Assembly (NCBI GenBank): GCA_017547995.1
Contig: JAFYNW010000131.1
Span: forward strand, 1-23,372
Direction of reading: 5' to 3'
Source: Clostridia bacterium
GTDB lineage: Bacteria > Bacillota > Clostridia > Oscillospirales > Butyricicoccaceae
DNA: 23,372 nt
Positions 1-8,168 of this stretch are shown piece by piece (the stretch's first letter is position 1; each line of letters begins with the position of its first letter). Under the pieces are notes generated by a model. It saw only the letters and a program-made list of their open reading frames with translations. It had not been told where the DNA came from and made no database searches. The translations under genes were made by a program, and so were the position numbers.

Positions 1-3000
1 GCAGTTTCTGTTACAGATGCGCCGAATGTCTGACCTTCTGCTGTTTTTGCTTCAGCGAGTACAGCATTTGTGCCCTGTTCGAGATAATTTACTGTGTAAA
101 CGAGGTCATTTCTCTTGTTGTAATAGAAATTGATTTCGTTTGTGCCGTCAACGATAGTGATAGACTTTATTGTATCGCCAACCTTATTGTAGCCTTCTAC
201 GTCGATAGCTTCTTCTGTGATTTCAGCACCGAATACCTGGTTGTTTTCGACCTTGGAAGCAGCAACCTTGTTTGTTGTGCCTTCTTCATAGTAGTTTACT
301 GTGTAGCTGAGAGAAGCCTTCTTTGCATACCAGAAAATAATTTCATTGTTTGCCACGTCGATTGTGATGGACTGGCTTTCATCGCTTACGAGGTCATAGC
401 CTGTGATAGCGATAGCTTCTTCAGTTACAACAGCGCCGTAAGTCTGACCGCTTACTGTCACTTCATCAGCAAGGGCATTATTTGTACCCTGTTCAAGATA
501 CTTTACAACGTAAGAAAGGTCGTTTCTCTTGTTGTAGAAGAAATTGATAACGTTGCCTTCAACCTTGATTGTAATTGTTTCACTTGTTGGAGCAACCTTA
601 TTATAGCCTGTGATATCGATAGCTTCTTCTGTTACAGATGCAAGATATTTGTTGTTTTCAACCACCTTCTGAGCATGAAGAACGTTATTTGTGCCCTGCT
701 CGAGATAGTTTACAACGTAGGAAAGGTCGCTTCTCTTTTCATACCAGAAGTTGATAACGTTCTTTGCTTCGTCAACGTTGATTGTGATAGTCGCTGTTGT
801 TGGGTCAACCTTGACGTAGCCTGTGATATCGATAGCTTCTTCTGTTACAGATGCAAGATATTTGTTGTTTTCAACCACCTTCTGAGCATGAAGAACGTTA
901 TTTGTGCCCTGTTCAAGGTAATTTACCACGTAAGAGAGGTCGCTTCGCTTTTCATACCAGAAGTTGATAACGTTCTTTGCTTCGTCAACGTTGATTGTGA
1001 TAGTCGCTGTTGTTGGGTCAACCTTGACGTAGCCTTCGATATCAATAGCCTCTTCTGTTACAGATGCGCGATATTTGTTGTTTTCGACCACCTTCTGAGC
1101 ATGAAGAACGTTATTTGTACCCTTTTCAAGATAGTTTACAACGTACTTGAGGTCTGTTCTCTTTGCATACCAGAATGTGATTTCGTTGCCTTCAACTGCG
1201 ATTGTGATTGTTTCGCTTGTTGGAGCGAGCTTATCATAACCTGCGATATCGATAGCCTGTTCAGTTACGCTTTCGCCGAATGTCTGATGGTCTACATACT
1301 TTGCGCCAGCGAGAGCATTGCCTGTATCCTTTTCGAGGTAGTATACCACGTAAGTAAGGTCTGTTCTAGGCTTGTAGTAGAAGTTGATTACGTTGCCTTC
1401 TTCAGCAATTGTGATTGTCTTTTCTGTTTCGCCAACCTTGACGTAGCCTGTGATATCGATAGCGCTTTCTGTTATAGACGCACCGAATTCCTGACCGTTT
1501 TCAGTCTTGGATGGAGCGAGGCTTGTTGTTGTGTTTTCAAGATAGTAATTTACAACGTAAGTGAGGTCATTCTTCTTTGCATAGAGGAATGTGATGACCA
1601 TGTTGTCCTTATTGATTGTTACTGTGTAAGAGTTTGCGCTCACAACGTTGTAACCTGTGATGACAACTGCGTATTCTGTTACTTCTGCGCCGAATTTCTG
1701 GCCTGTAACCTTCTTGTCTGCACGGAGAGATTCTCTTGTTGCAGCATCAAGATATTCTACTGTGTACTTGAGGTCTGTTCTCTTGTTGTAGTAGAAATTG
1801 ATTACGTTTTCGCCGTCGATAATTGTGATTTCTGCGCTTGTTGGAGCTACTGCTGTGTAGCCGAATACTTCAACCGCACTTTCGCTCACCTTTTCACCGA
1901 AAGTCTTGTTGTTTACTGTCTTGGATTCGTGAACCTTATTTGTTGTGCCCTGTTCATAGTAGTTTACTGTGTAGGAAAGGTCACTCTTCTTTGTGTAGAG
2001 GAATGTGATAACGTTATTTTCAACGTCGATAACGATAGACTGCTGATTTGCGCCATCGAGGTTATAGCCTGTGATTGCGATAGCATCTTCTGTTACTGTT
2101 TCGCCGTAAGTCTTATTTCCCACTGTCTTTTCGTCAGCAAGGGCAGTAAGTGTACCCTTTTCGAGATACTTTACAACGTAGGAAAGTTCGCTCTTCTTTG
2201 TATAGTAGAAGTTGATAACGTTGTTTTCAACGTCGATTGTGATAGACTGCTGATTTTCACCAACGAGGTTATAGCCTGTGATGTTGATAGCAGTTTCTGT
2301 TACGTTTGCGCCGAATTCCTGACCGTTTACTGTATTTGCATCAGCAAGAACCTTATTTGTGCCCTGTTCGAGATAATTTACAACGTAAGAGAGGTCATCC
2401 ATCTTTGAATAGATGATATTTACAACGTTATTTGCAGTATTTACTGTGACCTTACCATCAGCATTTTCCACAGCTGCTTCGGACTTGTAACCTGCTGGAA
2501 CGTTACCCGCTACGTCATAAGGAATATTCACGCCAAGCTCACCGGAGCCTGTTTCTGTCTTGAATGGATTGTTTGCCTTGGAATCCATATAGTAATTTAC
2601 AGTATAGCCGTAGGTCTTTACAACGTAATTGAATTCCGCTACGTTATTCTTGCTTACACCATCGAGGTCATTGAAAACAACTGTCGATGCGCTTACAAGC
2701 TTATACTGGTCTGTGTCAGCAAAAGCGTTGACTGTTACGTCTCTGCCTTTCTTCCACTGGTTTACACCGCGATCGTTATTGATGCCTTCCTTCGCAAAGA
2801 TAACTGCCTGAGCCTTATCAACTTCCTTGCCGTATGCATCGATATACTTGCCTGCTTCGTTTACACGATAGCCGATTCTGTAAACCTGGCTGTAAGTACC
2901 CGCTACTGTTGGGACGTTAAACTCGCCTGTGCGTGTTGTGCCGTTTTCACCCAGCTTATATTCGAGAGTTGTTGTGCCGTTTGTCTCGTATGGCTGATTT

Positions 3001-4334
3001 TCAATAAAGCCAGGAGCTTCAACATCAAGCTCAACGATGTAGGAAAGTGTGGATTCAGCTTCACCTACGTTTGGAAGCCATGTGAAAGTATTTTCCTTGA
3101 AGGAAATCTGACCATTGGAAACCTTATAGCTACCCTTATCTGCATTTACAAGATTACCTGTTACAGATGGAGTACCGATATCGATATAGGCGCCCATTGG
3201 GTCCGCTACACCACCGGAGATAGACTCGTTGATAGAGTCACCGATAGATTTGAATACTTTTTCAAGGTCACTGTCTGTTGTGTAAGTGTAAGTCTTGTCC
3301 TTAGTATTTGTTGTAGCGATAGAACTAAGTGTTGTCTGTGCTGCCTTATCTGCCTTATAAGCTACTGTATAAACTTCTGTTCCCGCTGCCTTGATAAGAC
3401 CTGCTTCATAAATAGCCGCAGTACTACTGCTGAGATCAAGCTTACTCTTTGTATACGCAAGTTTTTGGGTTGTATCACTTGCGAGAACACCCAGAGCATA
3501 GCCTTCGTAATCAGTATTGCCGCCATTGCCGTCCATCATACTATAGTCATAACCGACAATAGTTGTTTCGGACTTACTTGAATCAACCTTACTCCACTTT
3601 CCGTTACCTGTAGGAGATTTTGCTTTGAATGTTACATAGTTTTCTCTCGCGCCATAATCCTTGGTATCATTAGAGATATTACCATTCCATTTTGCATTGA
3701 TAATAGGAATAGCATTAAACGTTGGTTCACCGTCGGAGATGAGTACTATAAACTTCTTGGAGGCTGTGCTTGTAGCAAGCTTTTGTCTTGCTGTATACAA
3801 AGCCATCTGTGTGTTTGTACCACCATCAGCTTTAGTAGGGATTTTGCCTTTAGCTGTTGTACGCTGTGCAGAAGTATAGAAATCCGTCGCTGTACCGGAC
3901 GTTGTACTATAATTAACAAGCGAAACTCGGTTTCCCTTGCCGTCTGCAAGTACTGTGTCGAGGAATGTTTCTGCCGCCTTCTTGAGGGCAGTCATACCAT
4001 TTGTGCCCATACTGCCACTCTTGTCCATTACGAGCACGATGTCAGCACCCTGTACTGTAGACTGAATACCCTTGCCGCGTACTGTGAGAGTGATCATGTA
4101 CTGATTAGGAGTGTTTGTTGCCTCAGCGTGCTTTGTGAGGATAACCTGACCGTCACTCAGCGCCGCATTCTTGTTACTTGTTTCCTGTTCCTTGTTGCCG
4201 TCTGCATCATAGATAACAGAATTTGGAGTCATGTTTACTGTGCTGCCTGCCGCAAAAGATGGCATAGGAAACATACCGCATACCATAAGGACTGCGAGCA
4301 TCAAACTGGTTAATCTTTTCAATTTGATTTTCAT
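1..4334 (-). CDS. vWA-MucBP repeat surface protein (3' end outside window)
   Basis: Large secreted, probably wall-attached adhesin; about 1,444 residues are visible and the C-terminus lies beyond base 1. The start ATG (4334-4332) follows AAAGGAAG. Residues 1-28 are a signal peptide ending SFA/AG. A von Willebrand A domain spans roughly 97-360 with the MIDAS motif DKSGSMG (D104, S106, S108), a GGTNT loop near 170 and ISDGEP near 197. After an Ig-like stretch, MucBP-type units of about 70 residues run from about residue 573 to the window edge: one degenerate unit, eleven full ones and a cut one. Typical units begin LSYVVNYLEQGTN and contain VTEEAIDITGY. MucBP domains are known in adhesins of Gram-positive bacteria; vWA domains often cap pilus or wall adhesins. 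A sortase is encoded at 9058-9876, so an LPxTG-like anchor would be expected off-window. That anchor and the ligand are inference. Confidence 0.9.
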   Translation of the reverse strand, partial: MKIKLKRLTSLMLAVLMVCGMFPMPSFAAGSTVNMTPNSVIYDADGNKEQETSNKNAALSDGQVILTKHAEATNTPNQYMITLTVRGKGIQSTVQGADIVLVMDKSGSMGTNGMTALKKAAETFLDTVLADGKGNRVSLVNYSTTSGTATDFYTSAQRTTAKGKIPTKADGGTNTQMALYTARQKLATSTASKKFIVLISDGEPTFNAIPIINAKWNGNISNDTKDYGARENYVTFKAKSPTGNGKWSKVDSSKSETTIVGYDYSMMDGNGGNTDYEGYALGVLASDTTQKLAYTKSKLDLSSSTAAIYEAGLIKAAGTEVYTVAYKADKAAQTTLSSIATTNTKDKTYTYTTDSDLEKVFKSIGDSINESISGGVADPMGAYIDIGTPSVTGNLVNADKGSYKVSNGQISFKENTFTWLPNVGEAESTLSYIVELDVEAPGFIENQPYETNGTTTLEYKLGENGTTRTGEFNVPTVAGTYSQVYRIGYRVNEAGKYIDAYGKEVDKAQAVIFAKEGINNDRGVNQWKKGRDVTVNAFADTDQYKLVSASTVVFNDLDGVSKNNVAEFNYVVKTYGYTVNYYMDSKANNPFKTETGSGELGVNIPYDVAGNVPAGYKSEAAVENADGKVTVNTANNVVNIIYSKMDDLSYVVNYLEQGTNKVLADANTVNGQEFGANVTETAINITGYNLVGENQQSITIDVENNVINFYYTKKSELSYVVKYLEKGTLTALADEKTVGNKTYGETVTEDAIAITGYNLDGANQQSIVIDVENNVITFLYTKKSDLSYTVNYYEQGTTNKVHESKTVNNKTFGEKVSESAVEVFGYTAVAPTSAEITIIDGENVINFYYNKRTDLKYTVEYLDAATRESLRADKKVTGQKFGAEVTEYAVVITGYNVVSANSYTVTINKDNMVITFLYAKKNDLTYVVNYYLENTTTSLAPSKTENGQEFGASITESAIDITGYVKVGETEKTITIAEEGNVINFYYKPRTDLTYVVYYLEKDTGNALAGAKYVDHQTFGESVTEQAIDIAGYDKLAPTSETITIAVEGNEITFWYAKRTDLKYVVNYLEKGTNNVLHAQKVVENNKYRASVTEEAIDIEGYVKVDPTTATITINVDEAKNVINFWYEKRSDLSYVVNYLEQGTNNVLHAQKVVENNKYLASVTEEAIDITGYVKVDPTTATITINVDEAKNVINFWYEKRSDLSYVVNYLEQGTNNVLHAQKVVENNKYLASVTEEAIDITGYNKVAPTSETITIKVEGNVINFFYNKRNDLSYVVKYLEQGTNNALADEVTVSGQTYGAVVTEEAIAITGYDLVSDESQSITIDVANNEIIFWYAKKASLSYTVNYYEEGTTNKVAASKVENNQVFGAEITEEAIDVEGYNKVGDTIKSITIVDGTNEINFYYNKRNDLVYTVNYLEQGTNAVLAEAKTAEGQTFGASVTET
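105..2395 (-). repeat. Tandem ~207-213 bp MucBP-coding repeats
   Basis: Unit boundaries, marked by codons for DLSY or DLKY, fall near 105, 315, 515, 725, 937, 1150, 1357, 1565, 1770, 1978, 2185 and 2395, giving eleven complete units. The segment near 617-830 recurs almost unchanged 213 bp further on (830-1043), exactly 71 codons. This implies a recent in-frame duplication, whereas the other units have diverged. Repeat-number change by recombination is likely. Confidence 0.85.
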
Positions 4335-4378
4335 TTTACTCTTCCTTTCTTTTATTTACCTAAAAATTTTTTGAATTT

Positions 4379-4406
4379 ATTATAGAACATTCATCTCCTT
4401 TTTCAA
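4379..4406 (-). promoter_or_regulatory. Sigma-A-like promoter of the vWA-MucBP gene
   Basis: On the minus strand TTGAAA (4406-4401) is followed after 16 nt by a perfect TATAAT (4384-4379). Transcription would begin near 4372, leaving a leader of about 40 nt before the ATG at 4334. No clear terminator separates this promoter from the end of the pilT-like gene at 4485, so readthrough is possible. Confidence 0.7.
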
Positions 4407-4447
4407 CAGTTATATGAAGTTATTAGCAGATTTTCAGAACTTTTCCT

Positions 4448-4455
4448 GTCACATT
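4448..4455 (-). promoter_or_regulatory. AATGTGAC motif upstream of the surface-protein promoter
   Basis: The octamer AATGTGAC on the minus strand lies about 42 bp upstream of the -35 element. The same octamer in the same orientation occurs at the sortase promoter (9956-9949) and the SARP promoter (11704-11697). The position suits an activator site. Function is inferred only from recurrence. Confidence 0.35.
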
Positions 4456-4484
4456 ATCCGCTTTAACCCATAATCTTATATATT

Positions 4485-5540
4485 TTATATGACCCTTTTA
4501 ACGGCCTCATAATTGAAGGAATGCATAAGGGCTGTATCCCTTGTAATTTTGCCCTGACGCACAAGCTCCATAAGACTGTTGTCCATTGTTTTCATGCCCT
4601 GGGCCATGCCGGAATGCATGATGGATTCGAGCTGATGCATCTTGGATTCTCTGATGAGATTTCTTACTGCGTTTGTGGCAGTCATAATTTCAAAGGCAGG
4701 GACTCTGCCGCCGTCCTTTCCGGGCACAAGCTGCTGTGAAACGACAGCCTGCAATACCATCGAAAGCTGTACGCGCACCTGATTCTGCTGTGCAGGCGGG
4801 AATGCATCGATGATTCTGTCGATAGCGTTTGCCGCACCGAGAGTATGGAGTGTGGACAGGACGAGATGGCCTGTTTCTGCCGCTGTGATAGCGATATTGA
4901 TTGTTTCAGGGTCGCGCATTTCGCCGATGAAGATAACGTCAGGCGACTGACGGAGGGCAGACTTGAGGCCTGTCACGTAGTCCTGAGTATCGATGGAGAT
5001 TTCGCGCTGGCTGACGATGCATCTGTTGTGGCGGTGGAGGAATTCGATTGGGTCCTCGAGAGTCATGATATGACCTTCGCGCGTCTTGTTGATGCGGTCG
5101 ATGAGGCAGGCGAGCGTTGTGCTTTTGCCCGAGCCTGCAGGACCTGTGACGAGCACCAATCCGCCCGATTTTTTGCCAAGCTCCATAACGCTTTCAGGAA
5201 TGCCAAGTTTGTTATGGTCAGGAAGGTCGAAATGCACTACGCGCATAATAACGGCAAGCGAGCCGCGCTGCTTATAGAGATTCACGCGGAATCTGCCCTC
5301 GCCCGGAAGAGAGAAGGAGAAATCGTCGTCGCCTTCTTCGATATGACGCTCCATATCACTGCGCTTTGCAAGTGCATAGATGCCCTTTACGTATTCGTAA
5401 GTGTCGTCAGGCATGAGATTTTCGTCGCTCTGTCTGACAAGACAACCGTCTATTTTGAAGCCAACCGGACAGCCTGCCACAAGGAAGATGTCCGATGCGT
5501 TTTTTGCTACTGCATTTTTGAGTACCTGTTCAAGGTTCAT
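4485..5540 (-). CDS. pilT: PilT-type secretion/retraction ATPase
   Basis: Cytoplasmic hexameric ATPase of the type IV pilus / type II secretion superfamily, closest to PilT, which powers pilus retraction. The 351-residue form starting MNLEQVLKNA is preferred over an upstream in-frame ATG at 5588: it matches the usual PilT N-terminus and starts 1 nt after the preceding stop. Visible motifs are Walker A GPAGSGKS (133-140), Asp box TLEDPIE (160-166), Walker B VIFIGEMRD (202-210), His box GHLVLSTLHT (224-233) and the PilT-specific AVRNLIRE (291-298). It is the last gene of the pilus-like operon. No PilB/GspE extension ATPase is seen in the window, so this enzyme may be the sole motor here or may work with an unlinked PilB. 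The family call is firm; the direction of work is inference. Confidence 0.88.
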   Translation of the reverse strand: MNLEQVLKNAVAKNASDIFLVAGCPVGFKIDGCLVRQSDENLMPDDTYEYVKGIYALAKRSDMERHIEEGDDDFSFSLPGEGRFRVNLYKQRGSLAVIMRVVHFDLPDHNKLGIPESVMELGKKSGGLVLVTGPAGSGKSTTLACLIDRINKTREGHIMTLEDPIEFLHRHNRCIVSQREISIDTQDYVTGLKSALRQSPDVIFIGEMRDPETINIAITAAETGHLVLSTLHTLGAANAIDRIIDAFPPAQQNQVRVQLSMVLQAVVSQQLVPGKDGGRVPAFEIMTATNAVRNLIRESKMHQLESIMHSGMAQGMKTMDNSLMELVRQGKITRDTALMHSFNYEAVKRVI

Positions 5541-5541
5541 A

Positions 5542-5898
5542 CTAATTACCGTCCCAAAGTTCAAGATTTCCGCCTTCGTAATCCCCATCTATAACGGGTA
5601 CCGAGCGGTATTCTGTAATTTCAAGTCTGCCGTTTTTCATTTCGGCGGCAACAATAAGATTACTGTGGTCGCCTTCTATCGTAAAGCTGACGCTTTCGCC
5701 ATTCTTTTCGGCCTCAGCCAGCTTATACTGTGCCTCTTTATCGAGGGAATAATATTCATCCATCGCGTTTTCCGCGCGGAGTGTGAATGCAAGGTCGGCA
5801 TTGGCGCTGGAAAGAGCCAGACCCGCAAAGGATGCAAGCATTATCACAGTGAAAACTGTGAAGAGGAGTGCGGCACCGACAGGGATGCTGTTTTTCAT
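5542..5898 (-). CDS. Small pilin-like membrane protein
   Basis: 118 residues from MKNSIPVGAALLF. This start has AAGGAGG 6 nt upstream and forms a TAATG overlap with the stop of the preceding gene; a longer upstream start (5934) lacks such support. A hydrophobic segment covers residues 8-33, followed by a soluble domain (about 34-118) ending NLELWDGN. PVG/AALLF resembles a prepilin peptidase site, but the Glu at +5 typical of pilins is missing. Position between a class-III-signal protein and the ATPase supports a minor pseudopilin role. No specific family is recognised. Confidence 0.72.
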   Translation of the reverse strand: MKNSIPVGAALLFTVFTVIMLASFAGLALSSANADLAFTLRAENAMDEYYSLDKEAQYKLAEAEKNGESVSFTIEGDHSNLIVAAEMKNGRLEITEYRSVPVIDGDYEGGNLELWDGN

Positions 5899-6296
5899 TA
5901 TGATGCCCTCCTTGCCGCGAATTCTATTGTGCAAAGCGAGCCATCGTTATCCTTTATGAAAGGATATTTTTCGATTCTATGGCACTCGGCCTTGCCACCA
6001 AACAGTCCGTCAGAGCTTTCGCCTGAAACCCTCAGGACAAAAACCGCCGACACCTCGTCGCATTCCTGCCATTTTTCATCGTAAAATGCAGAAAGCTCTG
6101 TCATTTCGTCGTCCGCCTTTACCATTTCGATGGCATTTTGTACCTTGTACATGGCGTTTACCTTGTCCTGTGACATTGTCTGTGTAAATCTTGCCGACAG
6201 AAACACGCCAAGCGCAACGACGCCTGCAAACGCAAGGACTGTTATTGATATTATCATTTCCAGAAGGGGCGCTGCTGCCCTTTCTCTTGTTTTCAT
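5898..6296 (-). CDS. Pseudopilin with prepilin-like N-terminus
   Basis: 132 residues. The N-terminus MKTRERAAAPLLEMIISITV reads as a class III prepilin signal: a short basic leader, then APLLEM with Glu at +5 if cleaved between A8 and A9, then a hydrophobic helix to about residue 32. The usual Gly at -1 is replaced by Ala, so processing may be atypical. The remainder is a small soluble domain with three Cys. The start follows AGGTGA 4 nt upstream. It is most like a minor pilin or GspI/J-type pseudopilin, but no exact family can be named. Confidence 0.75.
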   Translation of the reverse strand: MKTRERAAAPLLEMIISITVLAFAGVVALGVFLSARFTQTMSQDKVNAMYKVQNAIEMVKADDEMTELSAFYDEKWQECDEVSAVFVLRVSGESSDGLFGGKAECHRIEKYPFIKDNDGSLCTIEFAARRAS

Positions 6297-6304
6297 AGCT
6301 TCAC

Positions 6305-6733
6305 CTATTTGTTTTTTGTGAAAATCAAAGGATATTCCGCCCCGTCTATGCCTATATTGATATAGTATGCCTTGTCGTCGGCACTTGTCTCAAAGCTTTC
6401 AGCCTGAGTGATGGCATCGCCATATTCGGCATCGAATTCCATATCTGCCTCGCAATACTGCTCGCAGATATTATCGTCATAGAAATATATGCGGCTGACA
6501 AAGCCTTTTTCATAGGCTTCTATGCGTCCGTCTGTGATAGCAATGCTGTCTGCCTGACGGATTTTCGTTGAAATATAGGAAAGATTTGTGCGGATACTGT
6601 GGTTTTGCTCCATGCTGACAGTAATATTTTCATACACCGACGATGCCGTAACCATAAGCGCCATCGTGCACAGTGCAAAGAGCAGATAGAGTACAAGGAC
6701 GAAAAGCCCTTGCGGACGTGTTTTACGTTTCAT
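6305..6733 (-). CDS. Pilin-like protein, possibly DUF4860
   Basis: 142 residues. MKRKTRPQG is a basic leader ending in Gly, followed by a hydrophobic helix (10-32), then ENITVSMEQNHSIRTNLSYI and a soluble domain (about 50-142). PQG/LFVLV looks like a prepilin cleavage site without Glu at +5. The start overlaps the preceding gene by 11 nt, indicating translational coupling; there is no strong ribosome site. Size, layout and company with a GspF protein resemble proteins described as DUF4860 in Clostridia, but that name is a recollection and not verified. Likely a minor pilin of the same apparatus. Confidence 0.68.
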   Translation of the reverse strand: MKRKTRPQGLFVLVLYLLFALCTMALMVTASSVYENITVSMEQNHSIRTNLSYISTKIRQADSIAITDGRIEAYEKGFVSRIYFYDDNICEQYCEADMEFDAEYGDAITQAESFETSADDKAYYINIGIDGAEYPLIFTKNK

Positions 6734-7010
6734 TGGATAACACCGTTATATCGGGCAGAATATTGGATGCAAAGACGTCGTAAATGACGGTATACTTGCT
6801 TTCATCCACGATAAGCCCGTAATTTTCCTTGAGATATTCGATATCAGCAGGATAGAAGCCTTCGATGGCGTAGCAGGAAACCGCACTTTTATGCACAGCC
6901 TGTGCAAGAGTTTCCAGCCTTTCGCTCTCCAGACCATCGTCTGCCGAGGATATCATAATTATAACTGCCGCCATAATAATCACGGCAAAAATAAGGGTTT
7001 TCTTGTTCAT
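6723..7010 (-). CDS. Short GspG-like pseudopilin
   Basis: 95 residues: MNKK leader, hydrophobic helix (5-22), then a small domain containing CYAIEGFYPADIEYLKENYG. This resembles the 'Y..(D/E)G.YP....L' signature of GspG/major pseudopilins. No Glu+5 or G/F cleavage motif is visible, so the protein may stay as an N-terminal membrane anchor. It starts 3 nt after the platform-protein stop, with AGGTTAG as a weak ribosome site. It could be the major fibre subunit of the operon or an assembly partner; sequence alone does not decide. Confidence 0.68.
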   Translation of the reverse strand: MNKKTLIFAVIIMAAVIIMISSADDGLESERLETLAQAVHKSAVSCYAIEGFYPADIEYLKENYGLIVDESKYTVIYDVFASNILPDITVLSNET

Positions 7011-7013
7011 TTT

Positions 7014-8063
7014 CTAACCTATCGACGCCATAACGCCTGTCAGCGGAAGGAGGACGGAAATGAGAATCATACCGACAACGAGGGCGATAATGCCCACGAG
7101 CACAGGCTCGACAGTTGCGATAAGATTGCCCACGCTTTCCTCAAGCTCATCGGCGTAGATGCCCGAAAGCTTTTTCATCGAACCTTCGAGATTGCCCGTC
7201 TTCATGCCGATTCCCGCGATGCGTGAAAACATGGCAGGGAATATATTGGCCTTGTCAAGCACTTCGCCAAAGCTGATGCCGGAATAGATAAGACCTCTTG
7301 CCTCGTCGATTTTCTCCCTGACGATGCTGTTTTCTGTGATTTTCGCCGCCATTTCCATCGATTCATCAAGGCCTGCGCCCGAAGAGAGGGCAAGCGACAT
7401 TGACGATGCAAAGCGTACTGCCGCGCTCTTGCTTACGATATCCTTAACGAACGGAAGCTTTACCGATAATTTCTCAAGCTTTGCTCTGCCGCTTTCCTTT
7501 CGTGAATAAGCAATCACAAGTCCTGCCGAAGCGAGGATGAGAAGGATAAATGCAAGTGAGAGGATGCCCGCTGTCTTGCCGAAGCGCATCATAGCGCCTG
7601 CACTGTCGGAAACCGCGCCGCCAAGCTGACGGAATACGTTTTCAAACATAGGAAGCACCTTGAAAACCAGCACCGACACCACAACCGACATAATGCAGAA
7701 GAGGGAGGCAGGGTACGTGACCGCCTGTCTGAGCTGACTTTTAATGCGTTTTTCCTTGTCGTAATATTCAGAAAGGGACGTAAGCACGTCTTCAAGTCTG
7801 CCCGACATTTCGCCAAGCTCGACCATGCTGCACACGTATTCAGGAAAAGCCTCTGTATCGCGGATGCTCTGTGCAAGAGTATTCTGCATAAGCACGCTGT
7901 CGCCGATTTTTATAAAGACTTCCTTAACCTTTTTATTTTTCACCTCGTCCATGCCGGTTGCAAGACCGTCATAGAGCGGCACACCCGCCTTGAGCAGATA
8001 TGCTGTCTGCAGACAGAAAAGCGAAATATCTTCCTCTGCAAGTATGTTTTTGTTACGTTTCAT
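7014..8063 (-). CDS. GspF/PilC-type inner-membrane platform protein
   Basis: 349 residues, slightly shorter than the usual 400-residue PilC/GspF. It has two T2SSF domains, about residues 8-130 (containing LFCLQTAYLLKAGVPLYDGL and ELGEMSGRLEDVL) and about 208-335 (containing FASSMSLALSSGAGLDESME and GIGMKTGNLEGSM). Three or more membrane segments occur near 120-140, 165-185 and 315-340. Members sit in the membrane and couple the cytoplasmic ATPase to pilin assembly. It is the first gene of the six-gene operon, starts after GAGGAAC, and begins only about 30 bp beyond a terminator that closes the transglutaminase gene. The operon should therefore have its own promoter; a weak TTGAAT/TATAAG pair with 15-nt spacing overlaps that hairpin. 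Confidence 0.88.
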   Translation of the reverse strand: MKRNKNILAEEDISLFCLQTAYLLKAGVPLYDGLATGMDEVKNKKVKEVFIKIGDSVLMQNTLAQSIRDTEAFPEYVCSMVELGEMSGRLEDVLTSLSEYYDKEKRIKSQLRQAVTYPASLFCIMSVVVSVLVFKVLPMFENVFRQLGGAVSDSAGAMMRFGKTAGILSLAFILLILASAGLVIAYSRKESGRAKLEKLSVKLPFVKDIVSKSAAVRFASSMSLALSSGAGLDESMEMAAKITENSIVREKIDEARGLIYSGISFGEVLDKANIFPAMFSRIAGIGMKTGNLEGSMKKLSGIYADELEESVGNLIATVEPVLVGIIALVVGMILISVLLPLTGVMASIG

Positions 8064-8091
8064 CTGTTCCTCGTCTGTCTGTAGTTGATTT

Positions 8092-8129
8092 GAAAAAAGA
8101 AAAGTGATACCCCTTGCGGAATATCACTT
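8092..8129 (-). terminator. Rho-independent terminator after the transglutaminase gene
   Basis: On the minus strand AAGTGATA (8129-8122) pairs with TATCACTT (8109-8102), and TTTTCTTTTTT follows (8102-8092). It separates the sortase-transglutaminase transcript from the pilus-like operon. Confidence 0.8.
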
Positions 8130-8168
8130 ATAATCGTATCAGCTGATATTCAATATGGGTGCGGAAAA

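Noticed and set aside
675..2408. Long plus-strand open frame of 577 codons, Cys-rich and repetitive
   Set aside because: It is the antisense shadow of the MucBP repeats: its periodicity equals the 70-codon unit, and it has no ribosome site or recognisable domain.
4845..6084. Overlapping plus-strand frames of 227-249 codons
   Set aside because: Antisense to the PilT-type ATPase and pilin-like genes, whose motifs are clear on the minus strand.
8127..8153. Promoter for the pilus-like operon (TTGAAT/TATAAG)
   Set aside because: Spacer is only 15 nt and the -10 lies in the upstream terminator stem; too weak to list as a feature.
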